The notes: generated from the sequence alone by a model not told the origin. A stretch of DNA of 45,064 nucleotides from Gemmatimonadota bacterium (GCA_016712265.1 JADJRJ010000013.1:1-45064); one strand, 5' to 3'; shown: positions 26,353 through 33,848, counted from the first letter of the stretch. Numbers and translations are program-made.

Positions 26353-26641
26353 ATGGGTGCGAGACCCGATGGGCGGACGTTGAACGTGTCAGGCGTCCTG
26401 TTCGCTCTCCTGGCGGGGCCGTGCATCGCCTGGGCGCGCTCCTTGAGCCAGAAGCTCCGGTTTTCCGCGCTGATGGGGTATCAAGTGCTCACCGTTCAGC
26501 TCATGTTCCGCGGCTTAGGCGCTCCCATCACCGCAGTACCGGCTGGAGCTATTCGCCGCCATAGGACTAGTCGCGTTCTTGCGGGATGGTTGCTTGTTCG
26601 TGGTCGAGGTGAGACGCGGACGGCATGAGCGCGGGGATTAG
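26353..26641 (+). CDS. Small membrane-associated protein (frame-disrupted)
   Basis: ATG 26353 opens with RTLNVSGVLFALLAGP, a hydrophobic stretch. A second hydrophobic stretch in another frame (LELFAAIGLVAFLRDG, from 26543) leads to a stop at 26639-26641, which overlaps the next gene's start region. The middle is scrambled by at least one base error, so the true protein (about 95 residues) is uncertain. Two hydrophobic segments in this position could mean a holin-like or tail-membrane accessory protein. Confidence 0.4.
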
Positions 26642-26922
26642 CGCCATATTCACCGGTGCGGCCGCGATCCTTACGGCGATGTCCAGCGCTCGCGCGCGGC
26701 AGCGCCAGGGCGTCTCGGCGAGATATCCGAGAGGCGAGAGATTACATAAAAGCGGCGGATCGCTGGATCTATATCGCGGGCGCGGCTATTCCAGACGAGG
26801 GTTGGATCTTCCTGATGGTAAGCCAAAAGAGCTGACAGAAGATGACGACGATGACACATTCAAAAGAGCCCCGCAAACACCGTAAGGAGATACGACTTCC
26901 GGATGGACTCCGGCTGGGGTAG
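26625..26922 (+). CDS. Small protein with N-terminal helix (frame-disrupted)
   Basis: ATG 26625 gives MSAGISAIFTGAAAILTAMS, a hydrophobic helix. Sense then moves to another frame (ARDYIKAADRWIYIAGAAIP, about 26735-26810), back to DGKPKELTEDDDDDTFKRAP and finally to RKHRKEIRLPDGLRLG, ending TAG 26920-26922. The pattern shows at least three small errors in 300 bases. The product is a short membrane-anchored protein with an acidic then basic tail. Family not recognised. Confidence 0.45.
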
Positions 26923-26933
26923 CGGTAGTTGGG

Positions 26934-27449
26934 TTGGCCACCCTCGCCATGGGGCTGTTTCTGGGGCAGCGAGCAAGCTCTGCAGAGAAGGCGCAAACCG
27001 TCGCGACTCAGCAAACTTCCGCCACGGCCAACCAGGCGCTCGACCTCGCATCCGCCATCCGCGCCGGGTGCGATGACGGATCGATTCCTCTCAAGTACCA
27101 GGACGCATGCGCCAAGGCAATATCTGTTCAGGCCAAGCCGGTTCCATCGATCCGGGGCGCTCCGGGCGTGGCCGGTTCTCCTGGCCCTCCTGGCAAGCCC
27201 GGACTGCAAGGCGCCGACGGGCCGCCGGGGCCGCCGGGAGTGGCCGGGGCCCCCGGGGCAGCCGGCGTCCCCGGCCCGGTTGGCGCCGACGGTGCACCGG
27301 GTCCGGCCGGGCCGCAGGGGACTCCGGGGGGCACCGGCCCCCAAGGGCCCAAGGGTGACAATGGCCCCGCTTGCCCCGAGGGCACCAGCCCAGAGAACAT
27401 TACGGTGCTAACTCCGGACGGCACTGATAGCATCGTGGCGTGTTCTTAA
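26934..27449 (+). CDS. Collagen-like protein with N-terminal membrane helix
   Basis: The frame is open from before 26934; sense probably begins near 26892 with TTSGWTPAGVAVVGLATLAM, so the annotated TTG may be internal. A hydrophobic helix is followed by a helical Gln/Ala-rich region. About 23 Gly-x-Y triplets follow (27157-27370: GAPGVAGSPGPPGKPG and similar), then a short Cys-containing C-terminus (ACPEGTSP...VACS). Collagen triplets form trimeric rods in phage fibres. The N-terminal helix suggests membrane attachment or a signal anchor. Located between tail-tip and lysis genes. Confidence 0.7.
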   Translation: MATLAMGLFLGQRASSAEKAQTVATQQTSATANQALDLASAIRAGCDDGSIPLKYQDACAKAISVQAKPVPSIRGAPGVAGSPGPPGKPGLQGADGPPGPPGVAGAPGAAGVPGPVGADGAPGPAGPQGTPGGTGPQGPKGDNGPACPEGTSPENITVLTPDGTDSIVACS

Positions 27450-27453
27450 CCGG

Positions 27454-27459
27454 TATAAT
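27454..27459 (+). promoter_or_regulatory. Consensus -10 box TATAAT
   Basis: A perfect TATAAT in the context CCGGTATAATG lies 38 bases before the next start and is rare in this GC-rich DNA. A small GC hairpin (GGGC-gtta-GCCC) follows. No -35 box is seen at 16-18 bases. The arrangement parallels 4427-4463. Confidence 0.4.
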
Positions 27460-27496
27460 GAAGAGGGCGTTAGCCCCAGAAACACCAGGAGGAAAT

Positions 27497-27853
27497 GTGA
27501 CCGAGCCCACCCAGTCCGACGCCCAGGCGCAGCCGAAGACCGATGAGGCGCTGGACGCCCTGGACCAGGCCATCGAGAAGGTCGTGGCGTTCCAGGAGGA
27601 CAACGACGAGAACGACGCCGCCGCCATCTGGGACCGGGTGCACGAGCTGGAGCGGCGTCTCCAGGGTGCCCCGAGCCACGCGCCGAAGGACGCCCTGACC
27701 GGCGCTCCGATCAACCCCGACGGCGGGGCGAACCTCGGACCGGCCGACCCGCTCGCGGGACGCGCGGCCGACCCTGTGGTCACCCCGGAGGAGTCCGGCC
27801 AGGCCCCGTCGCAGCCCGAGGGCTCGTCGAACCTGTCGGACGAGACCCGCTGA
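27497..27853 (+). CDS. Small acidic protein of unknown function
   Basis: GTG 27497 follows AGGAGG, which fixes the start. The 118-residue product is acidic and Ala/Pro/Gln-rich, with a coiled-coil-like middle (DALDQAIEKVVAFQEDNDEN, then WDRVHELERRL) and a low-complexity tail. Highly expressed small acidic proteins occur in late operons but I cannot assign a role. A strong hairpin follows ten bases after the stop. Confidence 0.6.
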   Translation: MTEPTQSDAQAQPKTDEALDALDQAIEKVVAFQEDNDENDAAAIWDRVHELERRLQGAPSHAPKDALTGAPINPDGGANLGPADPLAGRAADPVVTPEESGQAPSQPEGSSNLSDETR

Positions 27854-27862
27854 TCACCCGCT

Positions 27863-27897
27863 GAGAGGAGGGTCGCGCGTAAGGCGGCCCCCTTCTC
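27863..27897 (+). terminator. 14-bp imperfect hairpin
   Basis: GAGAGGAGGGTCGC (27863-27876) pairs with GCGGCCCCCTTCTC (27884-27897) with two wobble pairs and one mismatch around the loop GCGTAAG. No T-run. It lies in the 60-base gap before the next gene and may terminate or attenuate transcription or stabilise RNA. Confidence 0.5.
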
Positions 27898-27913
27898 CCG
27901 CGTAAGGGATGAA

Positions 27914-28124
27914 ATGGCGATCCTAGAGCAGATCCCGCGCCCTCGATCGGGCAGCCGGGCGGCAGCGCGCATTCCTCAGCATGCTGGCGCGGGCGAACAC
28001 CATTCCCGAGATTGCTCTGGACGCCCTGGCGCAGAAGCTGATCGCTGGAACCGGCATCACGGTCAACTACAACAGCGCCGCAAAGGCCCTCACCCTCACG
28101 GCGACCGGCGCGACCGGGAGTTGA
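27914..28124 (+). CDS. Small tail-region protein (frame-disrupted)
   Basis: ATG 27914 (MAILEQI) leads within ten codons to a different frame that encodes LDRAAGRQRAFLSMLARANT and IPEIALDALAQKLIAGTGIT then VNYNSAAKALTLTATGATGS, ending TGA 28122-28124. About 70 residues, likely one lost or gained base near 27940. The end resembles short fibre-shaft modules. The stop overlaps the next start (TGATG). Confidence 0.5.
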
Positions 28125-28576
28125 TGAGGCTGCGGATGGACCACATAGCGGCGCACCTCATAATCGACTCGGGCGGCACGCTGACCTATGACGACCCGGC
28201 TGGTGATATCCACATCGCCGTCACGGGCGGAGGAGGCGGCGGCACGTCTGGCCCGCCCAGGGTCGTCGCGCTTACCGATGGCGCCACAATCACGCCGAAT
28301 GCCGACACGACCGATATCGCAACGGTCACCCTCGGCGGCAACCGGACAATGGCCAACCCGACTGGCACTCTCGTGGCCGGCCAGAAGCTGATTTACCGCC
28401 TCAAGCAAGACGCCACGGGCTCGCGCCTCATCAGTACCTGGGGCAGCATATATCGGTTCTCGGGCGGGACGGCGCCGACCCTGACGACGACCGCCAACAA
28501 GACAGACTACTTGGGGTTTGTGTACAACGCGGTTGACTCCAAGCTCGACTGCATCGCCGTGAGCAAGAACTTCTGA
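28124..28576 (+). CDS. Fibre/receptor-binding-like protein
   Basis: A 150-residue intact protein. The N-terminal part has DSGGTLTYDDPAGDIHIAV, a Gly-rich hinge follows, and the C-terminal beta domain has TVTLGGNRTMANPTGTLVAG, then WGSIYRFSGGTAPTLTTTAN and KTDYLGFVYN. This domain is typical of phage fibre or head-fibre tips. It overlaps the neighbouring genes by TGATG on both sides, so it is translated with the esterase gene. Confidence 0.6.
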   Translation: MRLRMDHIAAHLIIDSGGTLTYDDPAGDIHIAVTGGGGGGTSGPPRVVALTDGATITPNADTTDIATVTLGGNRTMANPTGTLVAGQKLIYRLKQDATGSRLISTWGSIYRFSGGTAPTLTTTANKTDYLGFVYNAVDSKLDCIAVSKNF

Positions 28577-30483
28577 TGGCCACCTTCGGCAAGACCGATG
28601 CGGGCATTTCGTCCTCGACGTCATCGGCGAACAAGACGATGGTGTCCCCGGCGACGCCAGCCAGCAGCGGCACAATCACCGGCGCTACGGCGCGCATGTC
28701 GATTGACTCGGGCTCGGCCACGGTCAAGTTCTGCATCTATGCGGACAGCGCTGGGGACCCCGGGGCGAAGCTCGCGGAGTCCGACCCGCTCGTCATCAGC
28801 AACACAACCGAGCAGGCGCTGAACTTCACATTCTCCGGCGCCAACCTTATCAACGTCGTCTCCGGTACTCCGTACCACATCGGCCCGTCCTGGGCGGACC
28901 CCGGCACGCCTATCATCACCGTGTACCGCGACTCTACCGCGGGGCAGCGCAAGGAGAACAGCTCTTACGCGGCCGATCCATTCGGGACGCCGACCGCGCT
29001 GGCCGGGCCGATCGCGGCGTACGTGACCTACTCGGTGCCGGTTACCGCCGAGGCGGACCCCATGTTCTTCGACTTCTTCACCGGCTTCGAGCCGATTGTG
29101 GAGGAGGGTCCCGCGCCGGCCACTATGGTGGACGCCACCAACCAGAGCTTCACCGACTCGCGCGGACTGGCCGGCCAGTACCATGTCTGGGGCGCTGGAC
29201 TCCCAGGCAACAATGCAGGTCTCGTGGTGCACTTCCATGGGGATGGCGCCTATGAACACCTCAACCCGACCGACAACTACTGCTTCGCTGGCAACCGCGG
29301 CATCCGCGCGGTCGCCAAGGCAAAGGGCTACGTTGTGGTATCGGCCAAGGCGCCTGACACAACGGGCACAGTGACCTGGTGGGAGGGCGGCGTCAACAAC
29401 GCCGACTACTTCGCCGGGACGGCGACCTACGCGTGCAACAGTACAACGGCGACTTTAGCAAGATGCGGACGTCCCAGGCTACTCGGGTGGGGCGCAGTTC
29501 ATTACGCAGCATTTGCGCCCAAGTACTCGTCTCGATTCAGCGGCGGCAGGGGCGCGATCCTCGGCAACAGCAGGACGCCAAGGGTGACGGAACGCGCCCG
29601 AGCGCGCCATTCAAGGCCGCATTCCCAATGCACTGGGTGACCGGCGGCCAGGATGACGGCACCTACGCCGATGATGGCTTCAACGCGTTAGCGGATGCCA
29701 ACGCGGGCAAGGCGTACTATGCCGGCCAAGGCTTCACCACGACCCAGAAGACCCCACCCAGCGGCGGTCACGGGCGACGGCGCGTTCGGGCCGATGCTCG
29801 ATGACGTGTTGCCGGCCCTGTCTGGCTACACGCCGCCCTCGCGTACGCCCGGCACGGTCCGGCCGACCCTGGTCACCTCGTACAAGGTAACTGGCACAGG
29901 CACCGGGACGACGACCACGCCAAGCTTCACGCCGTCGCCGGGCGAGGTCATCGTGGTTAAGGCGTGGAACTCCGACCTGGATTCGCCCAACATCGGCGGC
30001 GTGACAGGCGGGGGCCTGACCTTCGCCACCAAGACCCACATCCAGGCAACTGGGAAGGCCGAGTGCTGGCAGTTCGTCGGCGAGGTCGGGCCAGTCAGCC
30101 CCGGCTCGATGAACGTGTCTGTGTCGTGGTTTGGGACGACCGGGCAGCACGGCATCATCGTGGAGCGCTGGTCGTCCGGCCTGGTCAAGGGCGTTCCGGC
30201 GCAGTCCTCGCCGGTCATGGGCAGCGGAGCGCCGAGCGGATCGATCACCCCAGAGAACGCCAACAGCGTTATTACTTGGCTCGACACAGACTGGGACGTC
30301 GTCACCGGCACCGCGGCCTACCGCTCCAGCGCAGTGGAGACGCAGCAGAGCTCCACATCCAACATGCGCGCCTACGCGGCGTACCAGAACTCAACCGGAA
30401 CCGGCGCACAGACAGTCGGCCTAACGGCACCCACTGGACAAGAGTGGGCCATGGGCGCGATCGAGCTGCTCCCCGCGCCATAA
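28576..30483 (+). CDS. Tail protein: serine esterase plus adhesion domain (frame-disrupted)
   Basis: About 635 residues in several frames. Residues 1-170 form a beta domain. From about 29215 an alpha/beta-hydrolase begins (GLVVHFHGDGAYEHLNP, then GIRAVAKAKGYVVVSAKAP). The nucleophile elbow GYSGG at 29478-29492 gives the serine. The acid region GGQDDGTYADD is near 29642-29680 and the likely catalytic His is in SGGH near 29763. Then GAFGPMLDDVLPAL leads into a C-terminal domain (29860-30480) that matches the second half of the protein at 9537-10862. The enzyme probably removes acyl groups from surface polysaccharide, complementing the lyase protein. Breaks at about 29430-29500, 29560-29620 and 29765 look like base errors. 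Confidence 0.7.
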
Positions 30484-30492
30484 GGAGGAATT

Positions 30493-31204
30493 GTGGACAG
30501 GTCTTACAATGGCTGGACCGCCAGCCGCAACCCGGCCGACTTCGGCGGCCTGACAAAGCTCGTCGTGGCCGGCGAGGAGTTCGCTCCTGGCGTCCGCTCG
30601 GGCGACGTAGCTACGGTGTTCCAGTACTTCTGGACCCAGTTCAACAAGCGGGTCGAGCCGCTCGTCAAGGAGGACTGGCACCAGGCGGATGACTGGGGCT
30701 TCAACTACCGGCCGAACGTCAACAACCCGACGCAGCTCTCCTGTCACGCGAGCGCGACCGCGACTGATGGGAATGCCACGCGCCATCCCAACGGGAAGCG
30801 CGGTACATTCACCGCGCCGCAGGTCCGGGAAATCCGGCAAATCTGCGCTGAGCTGAAGAATGTGGTTCGCTGGGGCGGTGACTTCCCAACCGCCGACGAG
30901 ATGCACGTGGAGATCTGCGACAATGAGGCCGCGGTCCGCGCGGCTGCCAACTGGGTCCGGGGTGTCGCTTCAAAGGGCGCACCGGCCCTCACGTCCTCGC
31001 CGTTCCCGGGTACGGGATTAGGGCAGGAGAAGCGTCAAAGGCGCAGCGGGTCCTCAGCGGCAGTACCCAAGCGCGACGCCGCTTGGTGGAAGACAGCGAC
31101 GCGGCGCCGCCACCAAAACGCGCGTCGAATACTTCCAGAAGGCCGCCGGGCTGACGGTCGATGGAATCGTTGGACCCGCTACCAGAAAGGGACTCGGACT
31201 GTGA
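30493..31204 (+). CDS. Endolysin: M15 peptidase plus peptidoglycan-binding domain (frame-disrupted)
   Basis: GTG 30493 follows AAGGAGG. Residues 75-145 hold the M15 D-Ala-D-Ala-peptidase type motifs: LSCHASATATDGN with the first zinc His and Asp, and WGGDFPTADEMHVE with the Glu/Asp and second zinc His. The C-terminus, in another frame from about 31035, is a peptidoglycan-binding domain (KTRVEYFQKAAGLTVDGIVG then PATRKGLGL), ending TGA 31202-31204. About 237 residues. It cleaves wall peptide cross-links for lysis. The stop overlaps the holin start. One frame error around 31010-31120. Confidence 0.8.
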
Positions 31205-31562
31205 CTGTCATCAACCCCGAACCGGCCAACACCCGGAAGATCGAGCCGAAGGTCACCGCAGCTACTGTCGGTAGCTATGTGGCCGGCTTCCTCGCGCTAC
31301 TCATCACGAACCTCGCGACCGGCTCCGACAACGAGCTGATCAGCGCGACCATTCCCGACTGGTTGGAGGCGATTCTCTACCCGCTCATCCCGGCCGTAAT
31401 CGGTTTCCTCACGTCCTACAACGCCAAGCACCAATGGCGCGTCCGCCCGAATGTGCGGGGCGGAGCTACGGGCTCGACGGAACAGGCTAAGCCGGTACGC
31501 TTAGTTATCAGGAGGTCGACGCGACGACTCTGCGTAACGGGATTCCGGCCCTGACCGCATGA
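31201..31562 (+). CDS. Holin candidate (two membrane helices)
   Basis: GTG 31201 overlaps the endolysin stop (GTGA). The product has a charged N-terminus and two hydrophobic helices: TVGSYVAGFLALLITNLATG and WLEAILYPLIPAVIGFLTSY. A polar tail follows. Two-helix topology next to endolysin fits an actinophage holin, which opens the cell membrane on schedule. Near 31490 the sense moves to another frame, giving LSYQEVDATTLRNGIPALTA and a stop at 31560-31562; the frame as read ends at 31554. Confidence 0.75.
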
Positions 31563-31577
31563 GGTCGACCACCAACC

Positions 31578-31660
31578 GAACGGCCCCGCCAGTGTGTGCT
31601 CGCCACACCAAGGTCCCACCTCCGAGGACGGGCGGGGCCGTTCCATTCGCATGGAACGGC
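31578..31660 (+). terminator. Branched RNA structure at the end of the late genes
   Basis: GAACGGCCCCGCC (31578-31590) pairs perfectly over 13 bp with GGCGGGGCCGTTC (31631-31643). Inside are two hairpins: GTGTG/CACAC (31592-31608) and GTCC/GGAC (31613-31629). The 3' strand of the outer stem is also part of a competing 10-bp hairpin, GCCGTTCCAT-tcgc-ATGGAACGGC (31637-31660). Only one can form fully, as in attenuators. At minimum it is the late-operon terminator. Confidence 0.6.
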
Positions 31661-31716
31661 GTGCGCGCGTATAGGATGGCGCGCGCCGGGTGACTAATCT
31701 TCCCTCCGCGATACGC

Positions 31717-31722
31717 TATAGT
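31717..31722 (+). promoter_or_regulatory. -10-like TATAGT before the AP2-HNH gene
   Basis: TATAGT in CGCTATAGTAGGC precedes a short frame MSFRDYDP (31730-31756) and the endonuclease gene. No good -35 box. It is the first promoter-like element after the late-gene terminator. Confidence 0.4.
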
Positions 31723-31757
31723 AGGCGCTATGAGCTTTCGAGACTACGACCCGTAGC

Positions 31758-31777
31758 AACACTCCATGCGGGGTGTT
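31758..31777 (+). promoter_or_regulatory. Leader hairpin upstream of endonuclease gene
   Basis: AACACTCC-atgc-GGGGTGTT forms an 8-bp hairpin one base after the stop of an eight-codon frame. Together with the small frame this could act as an attenuator or translational brake, often seen upstream of homing endonuclease genes; alternatively the small frame is the broken N-terminus of the gene. Confidence 0.35.
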
Positions 31778-31781
31778 CGCG

Positions 31782-32376
31782 ATGGGAAAAAGACTAACGT
31801 CGATAGTGGTTTTGACTTTCTTGTTTGAGCGCTACACGTTTCGCGTTGAGAAGAACAGGCGGCAACACATGGCGTGTGTTCGGCCCGCGCGGGCAGTCGC
31901 TCCATCGGATGGTGTATGGCGCCCGCCGCGGAGTTCTTCTCGACCACATAAACCACGACGGCCTTGATAACCGACGAGTCAACCTTCGGCCGGCCACAAG
32001 CTCCCAGAACCAGGGAAACTCCAGGATCAACAAGAGCGGCCGGACGTCGCGGTATCGAGGTGTCTCATTCCACAAGGCCAGCAAGAAGTGGCGAGTTCGC
32101 ATAGGCAGCGGCAGACAGGGAACCCAAGCCATCATCGGATACTACGCGGACGAGGCCGAGGCCGCACGAGCGTACGATGCGGCCGCTATCGAACACTGGG
32201 GCGAGTTCGCCGCGCGAACTTCCGCGAGGGGGCGACGCGCGCGCCGGCCTCCGCGCCCGCCTACGATTGCGCGCGTGTTCGCGCTCGCGCGCGTCGCGTC
32301 TACCCCTCCCCCTCCCCTAAAGCCCCCTCCCCCTCCCCGTCTCTACGCGGGCGCGCGGTTCCTCTTCCGCGCGTAG
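31782..32376 (+). CDS. HNH-AP2 homing endonuclease (frame-disrupted)
   Basis: The core is unmistakable: SLHRMVYGARRGVLLDHINH then DGLDNRRVNLRPATSSQNQ (HNH), followed by the AP2 DNA-binding domain RYRGVSFHKASKKWRVRIG, then GYYADEAEAARAYDAAAIEH and WGEFA. The N-terminus from ATG 31782 is in another frame (joining near 31830), and the likely end (ANFREGA) is in a third frame from about 32215; the frame as read runs on to 32376 through low-complexity DNA. True length is probably 150-165 residues. A selfish mobile gene at the boundary of late and early arms. Confidence 0.8.
32303..32338 (-). other. Possible G-quadruplex tract on the minus strand
   Basis: The plus strand carries six runs of four or five C separated by single T or by TAAAG (CCCCTCCCCCTCCCC, TAAAG, then CCCCCTCCCCCTCCCC), so the minus strand has six G-runs with one- to five-base loops. 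This is well above the usual requirement for a stable G-quadruplex, with an i-motif possible opposite. It opens the gene-free interval. Confidence 0.6.
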
Positions 32377-32528
32377 GCGCGCCGCGTCTCGGGCGGCGAG
32401 ATCCGGAGAGGTACCGCGCGCGTACGCGCGTCTTCCTCTATCTCGCGAAACGGCGCGACGCGCCCGACCGCGGGGTACGCCACTCAACCAATCTACCAGG
32501 CGACTCGCCGATCCGGTGTAACTCGGGC

Positions 32529-32558
32529 TAGACGCGGATGGCGTCTACGGTCTAGACT
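32529..32558 (+). promoter_or_regulatory. Palindromic promoter module 1
   Basis: -35 TAGACG at 32529-32534 and -10 TAGACT at 32553-32558, spacer 18. The palindrome TAGACGC-ggatg-GCGTCTA is the most complete in the family. No gene lies downstream before the next module. Confidence 0.7.
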
Positions 32559-32626
32559 GTGTCTTGTTCGGCTCGACGGGCCGGACGGAGGGCCGGAGGG
32601 CCGAGAGGGAAAGGCGAGGCCGGGGC

Positions 32627-32655
32627 TAGACGCCCGGCGCGTCTTACGGTAAGGT
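32627..32655 (+). promoter_or_regulatory. Palindromic promoter module 2
   Basis: TAGACG at 32627-32632, GCGTC at 32639-32643 and TAAGGT in the -10 place at 32650-32655, spacer 17. The -10 word deviates from TAGACT. A GAACC-gaaaa-GGTTC hairpin at 32744-32758 lies downstream, just before module 3. Confidence 0.6.
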
Positions 32656-32762
32656 TCGGACCGAGGTTAAGGGAACGGCCCCGCGAAAACCGGCCCGATC
32701 CCCGGACGTACGGGAAGGCGTAAGGCGCGCCCGGCGCTCGGAGGAACCGAAAAGGTTCGGAC

Positions 32763-32791
32763 TAGACGCCGAAAGCGTCTTCCGCTAAACT
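32763..32791 (+). promoter_or_regulatory. Palindromic promoter module 3
   Basis: TAGACG 32763-32768, GCGTC 32775-32779, TAAACT 32786-32791; spacer 17. Downstream lies about 380 bases of hairpin-rich DNA without a gene. Confidence 0.7.
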
Positions 32792-33170
32792 AGGCCCGGT
32801 AAGGAACGGAACGGCCCCGGGACGGGAGCGGACGAGAGGAGGCGAGAGGCGCAGGAGGACCCGCGAAGCTAGGCGAACGGAGGACGGAGCGCGCGGCGCC
32901 TAGCCGAAGGCTCCGGACCGGCAGTACGAAAACTCAAAAGTCGATCCCCGCGAAGATAGGGGACGGGTTAGCGTCTCGAAGCCGAGACCCGTCCGACCTA
33001 CCGGAACCGAGCGAGGCGCGTAAACAGAGCGCGCCCGGCTCGAATACGAGAACAGTAGAGGAACGGAACGGGGAGGAGTCTCGACTGACGACGGGTGATA
33101 ACCGTCGGACGCTCGACCTAGCCGGTAGGCCGGTCCCTCGGGACCGGGACGGGTTCGACTCCCGCGAGAG
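32792..33170 (+). ncRNA. Candidate structured non-coding RNA(s) driven by module 3
   Basis: The segment between modules 3 and 4 has no plausible protein. It contains a perfect GCTAGGCG/CGCCTAGC stem (32868-32904), a TCCCC/GGGGA hairpin (about 32945-32963) and a long two-part hairpin, GACGGG...CCCGTC enclosing TCTCG-aagc-CGAGA (32962-32993). Near the end come CCGGTCCC/GGGACCGG (33130-33147) and a T-arm-like element. Discrete RNA ends cannot be read from sequence. No known RNA family is recognised. Confidence 0.4.
33149..33165 (+). tRNA. tRNA-like T-arm, incomplete
   Basis: CGGG-TTCGACT-CCCG is a textbook T-arm. About 50 bases upstream GACGG-GTGATAA-CCGTC (33090-33106) has the form of an anticodon arm reading GAT (Ile). 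The distance between them is too long, and no acceptor stem joins them. It may be a tRNA relic, a tRNA damaged by sequence errors, or chance. Confidence 0.25.
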
Positions 33171-33173
33171 CGC

Positions 33174-33202
33174 TAGACGCCTAGAGCGTCTTACGCTAGA
33201 CT
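33174..33202 (+). promoter_or_regulatory. Palindromic promoter module 4
   Basis: TAGACG 33174-33179, loop CTAGA, GCGTC 33186-33190, TAGACT 33197-33202; spacer 17. It stands 41 bases before the gene at 33243. Confidence 0.8.
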
Positions 33203-33242
33203 AAGCCTACCGCCGAGACGGCGGCGACGATCGGAGGACGAG

Positions 33243-33677
33243 ATGAACACGGTAGTCTCGAACAACCAGCGGAAGTACCGGGCCTCACGGCCGGACGGGA
33301 TCTCCATGCCCTCCAAGGGCAACCGGAACTCGATGGCGACCGCTCCCGGCGCTCCGCGCGACACCAAGCCTTCTTTCCCGCAGCTCCACCCGCAGACGGG
33401 GGACATCCTTCCCTACAAGGTCGCCCCGTTCGAGGATGTGAACGGGGTGTGGTTCGACGTCCCGGCGCGCCGTACCGGCATCGTCCCAGGCGCGCAGAAG
33501 GCGACCCGTACGGCCGCCCCGAAGACGGGCGCGCGTAAGGCGCGTACTCGGCGCCAGGACCCCGGCGCGGGCACCCGCCCGTCGCTCTCGACGATGCGCC
33601 GGAAGGGCAAGGACGTCAGTACTCGGGACGTGCCTCCTGGCGGGAGGAGATCCGCGAGGGCAGCCGCACAAAGGTGA
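33243..33677 (+). CDS. Basic hypothetical protein, first gene after module 4
   Basis: ATG 33243 follows CGGAGGA. The 144-residue frame is basic, with SKGNRNSMATAPGAPRD, then FPQLHPQTGDILPYKVAPFE and VNGVWFDVPARRTGI, then a Lys/Arg/Ala-rich tail. Near 33630 sense may shift to WREEIREGSRTKVTNYDRMR in another frame, so the end is uncertain. A conserved globular part (residues 45-80) and a DNA-binding-like tail are visible. Family unknown; expressed from a module promoter, so probably early. Confidence 0.55.
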   Translation: MNTVVSNNQRKYRASRPDGISMPSKGNRNSMATAPGAPRDTKPSFPQLHPQTGDILPYKVAPFEDVNGVWFDVPARRTGIVPGAQKATRTAAPKTGARKARTRRQDPGAGTRPSLSTMRRKGKDVSTRDVPPGGRRSARAAAQR

Positions 33678-33702
33678 CCAACTACGACAGGATGCGTCCC
33701 GG

Positions 33703-33731
33703 ACGGCGCGAGAAGGACGATAAGCTAGACT
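33703..33731 (+). promoter_or_regulatory. Degenerate promoter module
   Basis: TAGACT at 33726-33731 preceded by ATAAGC matches the 3' half of module 5 (GTAAGC-TAGACT) at the same spacing, but the palindrome is degraded. It stands 19 bases before the small gene at 33750. Confidence 0.4.
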
Positions 33732-33749
33732 GGCGAGAAGTGCGACGGC

Positions 33750-33848
33750 GTGGTGAGCGACTACCCAGACGACCAGGTGGTGGCCTACAGCGACGACGAG
33801 CAGAAGCGCACATCAGGTGCGCCAGGCCGAGGAACGGAGGACGAGTGA
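33750..33848 (+). CDS. Very small acidic protein
   Basis: GTG 33750 (or 33753) encodes 32 residues (VVSDYPDDQVVAYSDDEQKR, then a Gly/Glu tail), ending TGA and overlapping the next GTG (GTGA). It is too short for standard gene finding, but the coupling fits the neighbours. Confidence 0.4.
   Translation: MVSDYPDDQVVAYSDDEQKRTSGAPGRGTEDE

Larger units (their letters stand above)
32377..33242 (+). other. Gene-free interval of about 0.87 kb
   Basis: No frame here shows protein-like sequence. The interval holds four promoter modules (32529, 32627, 32763, 33174), several strong hairpins and a tRNA-like T-arm. Base composition is extremely rich in CG-containing words such as GCGCG and GGCCG. It is best read as a regulatory and small-RNA locus. 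Confidence 0.55.

Noticed and set aside
27157..27370. Short tandem repeats as a CRISPR-like or satellite array
   Set aside because: They are Gly-x-Y codons of the collagen-like gene with uneven bases and no spacers.
32303..32376. Proline-rich C-terminus of the AP2 endonuclease
   Set aside because: The family domain ends near 32215 in another frame; the Pro run comes from the C-rich tract.
33063..33172. tRNA-Ile built from the GAT-type hairpin and the downstream T-arm
   Set aside because: The variable region would be over 40 bases and no acceptor stem pairs; kept only as a T-arm-like element.
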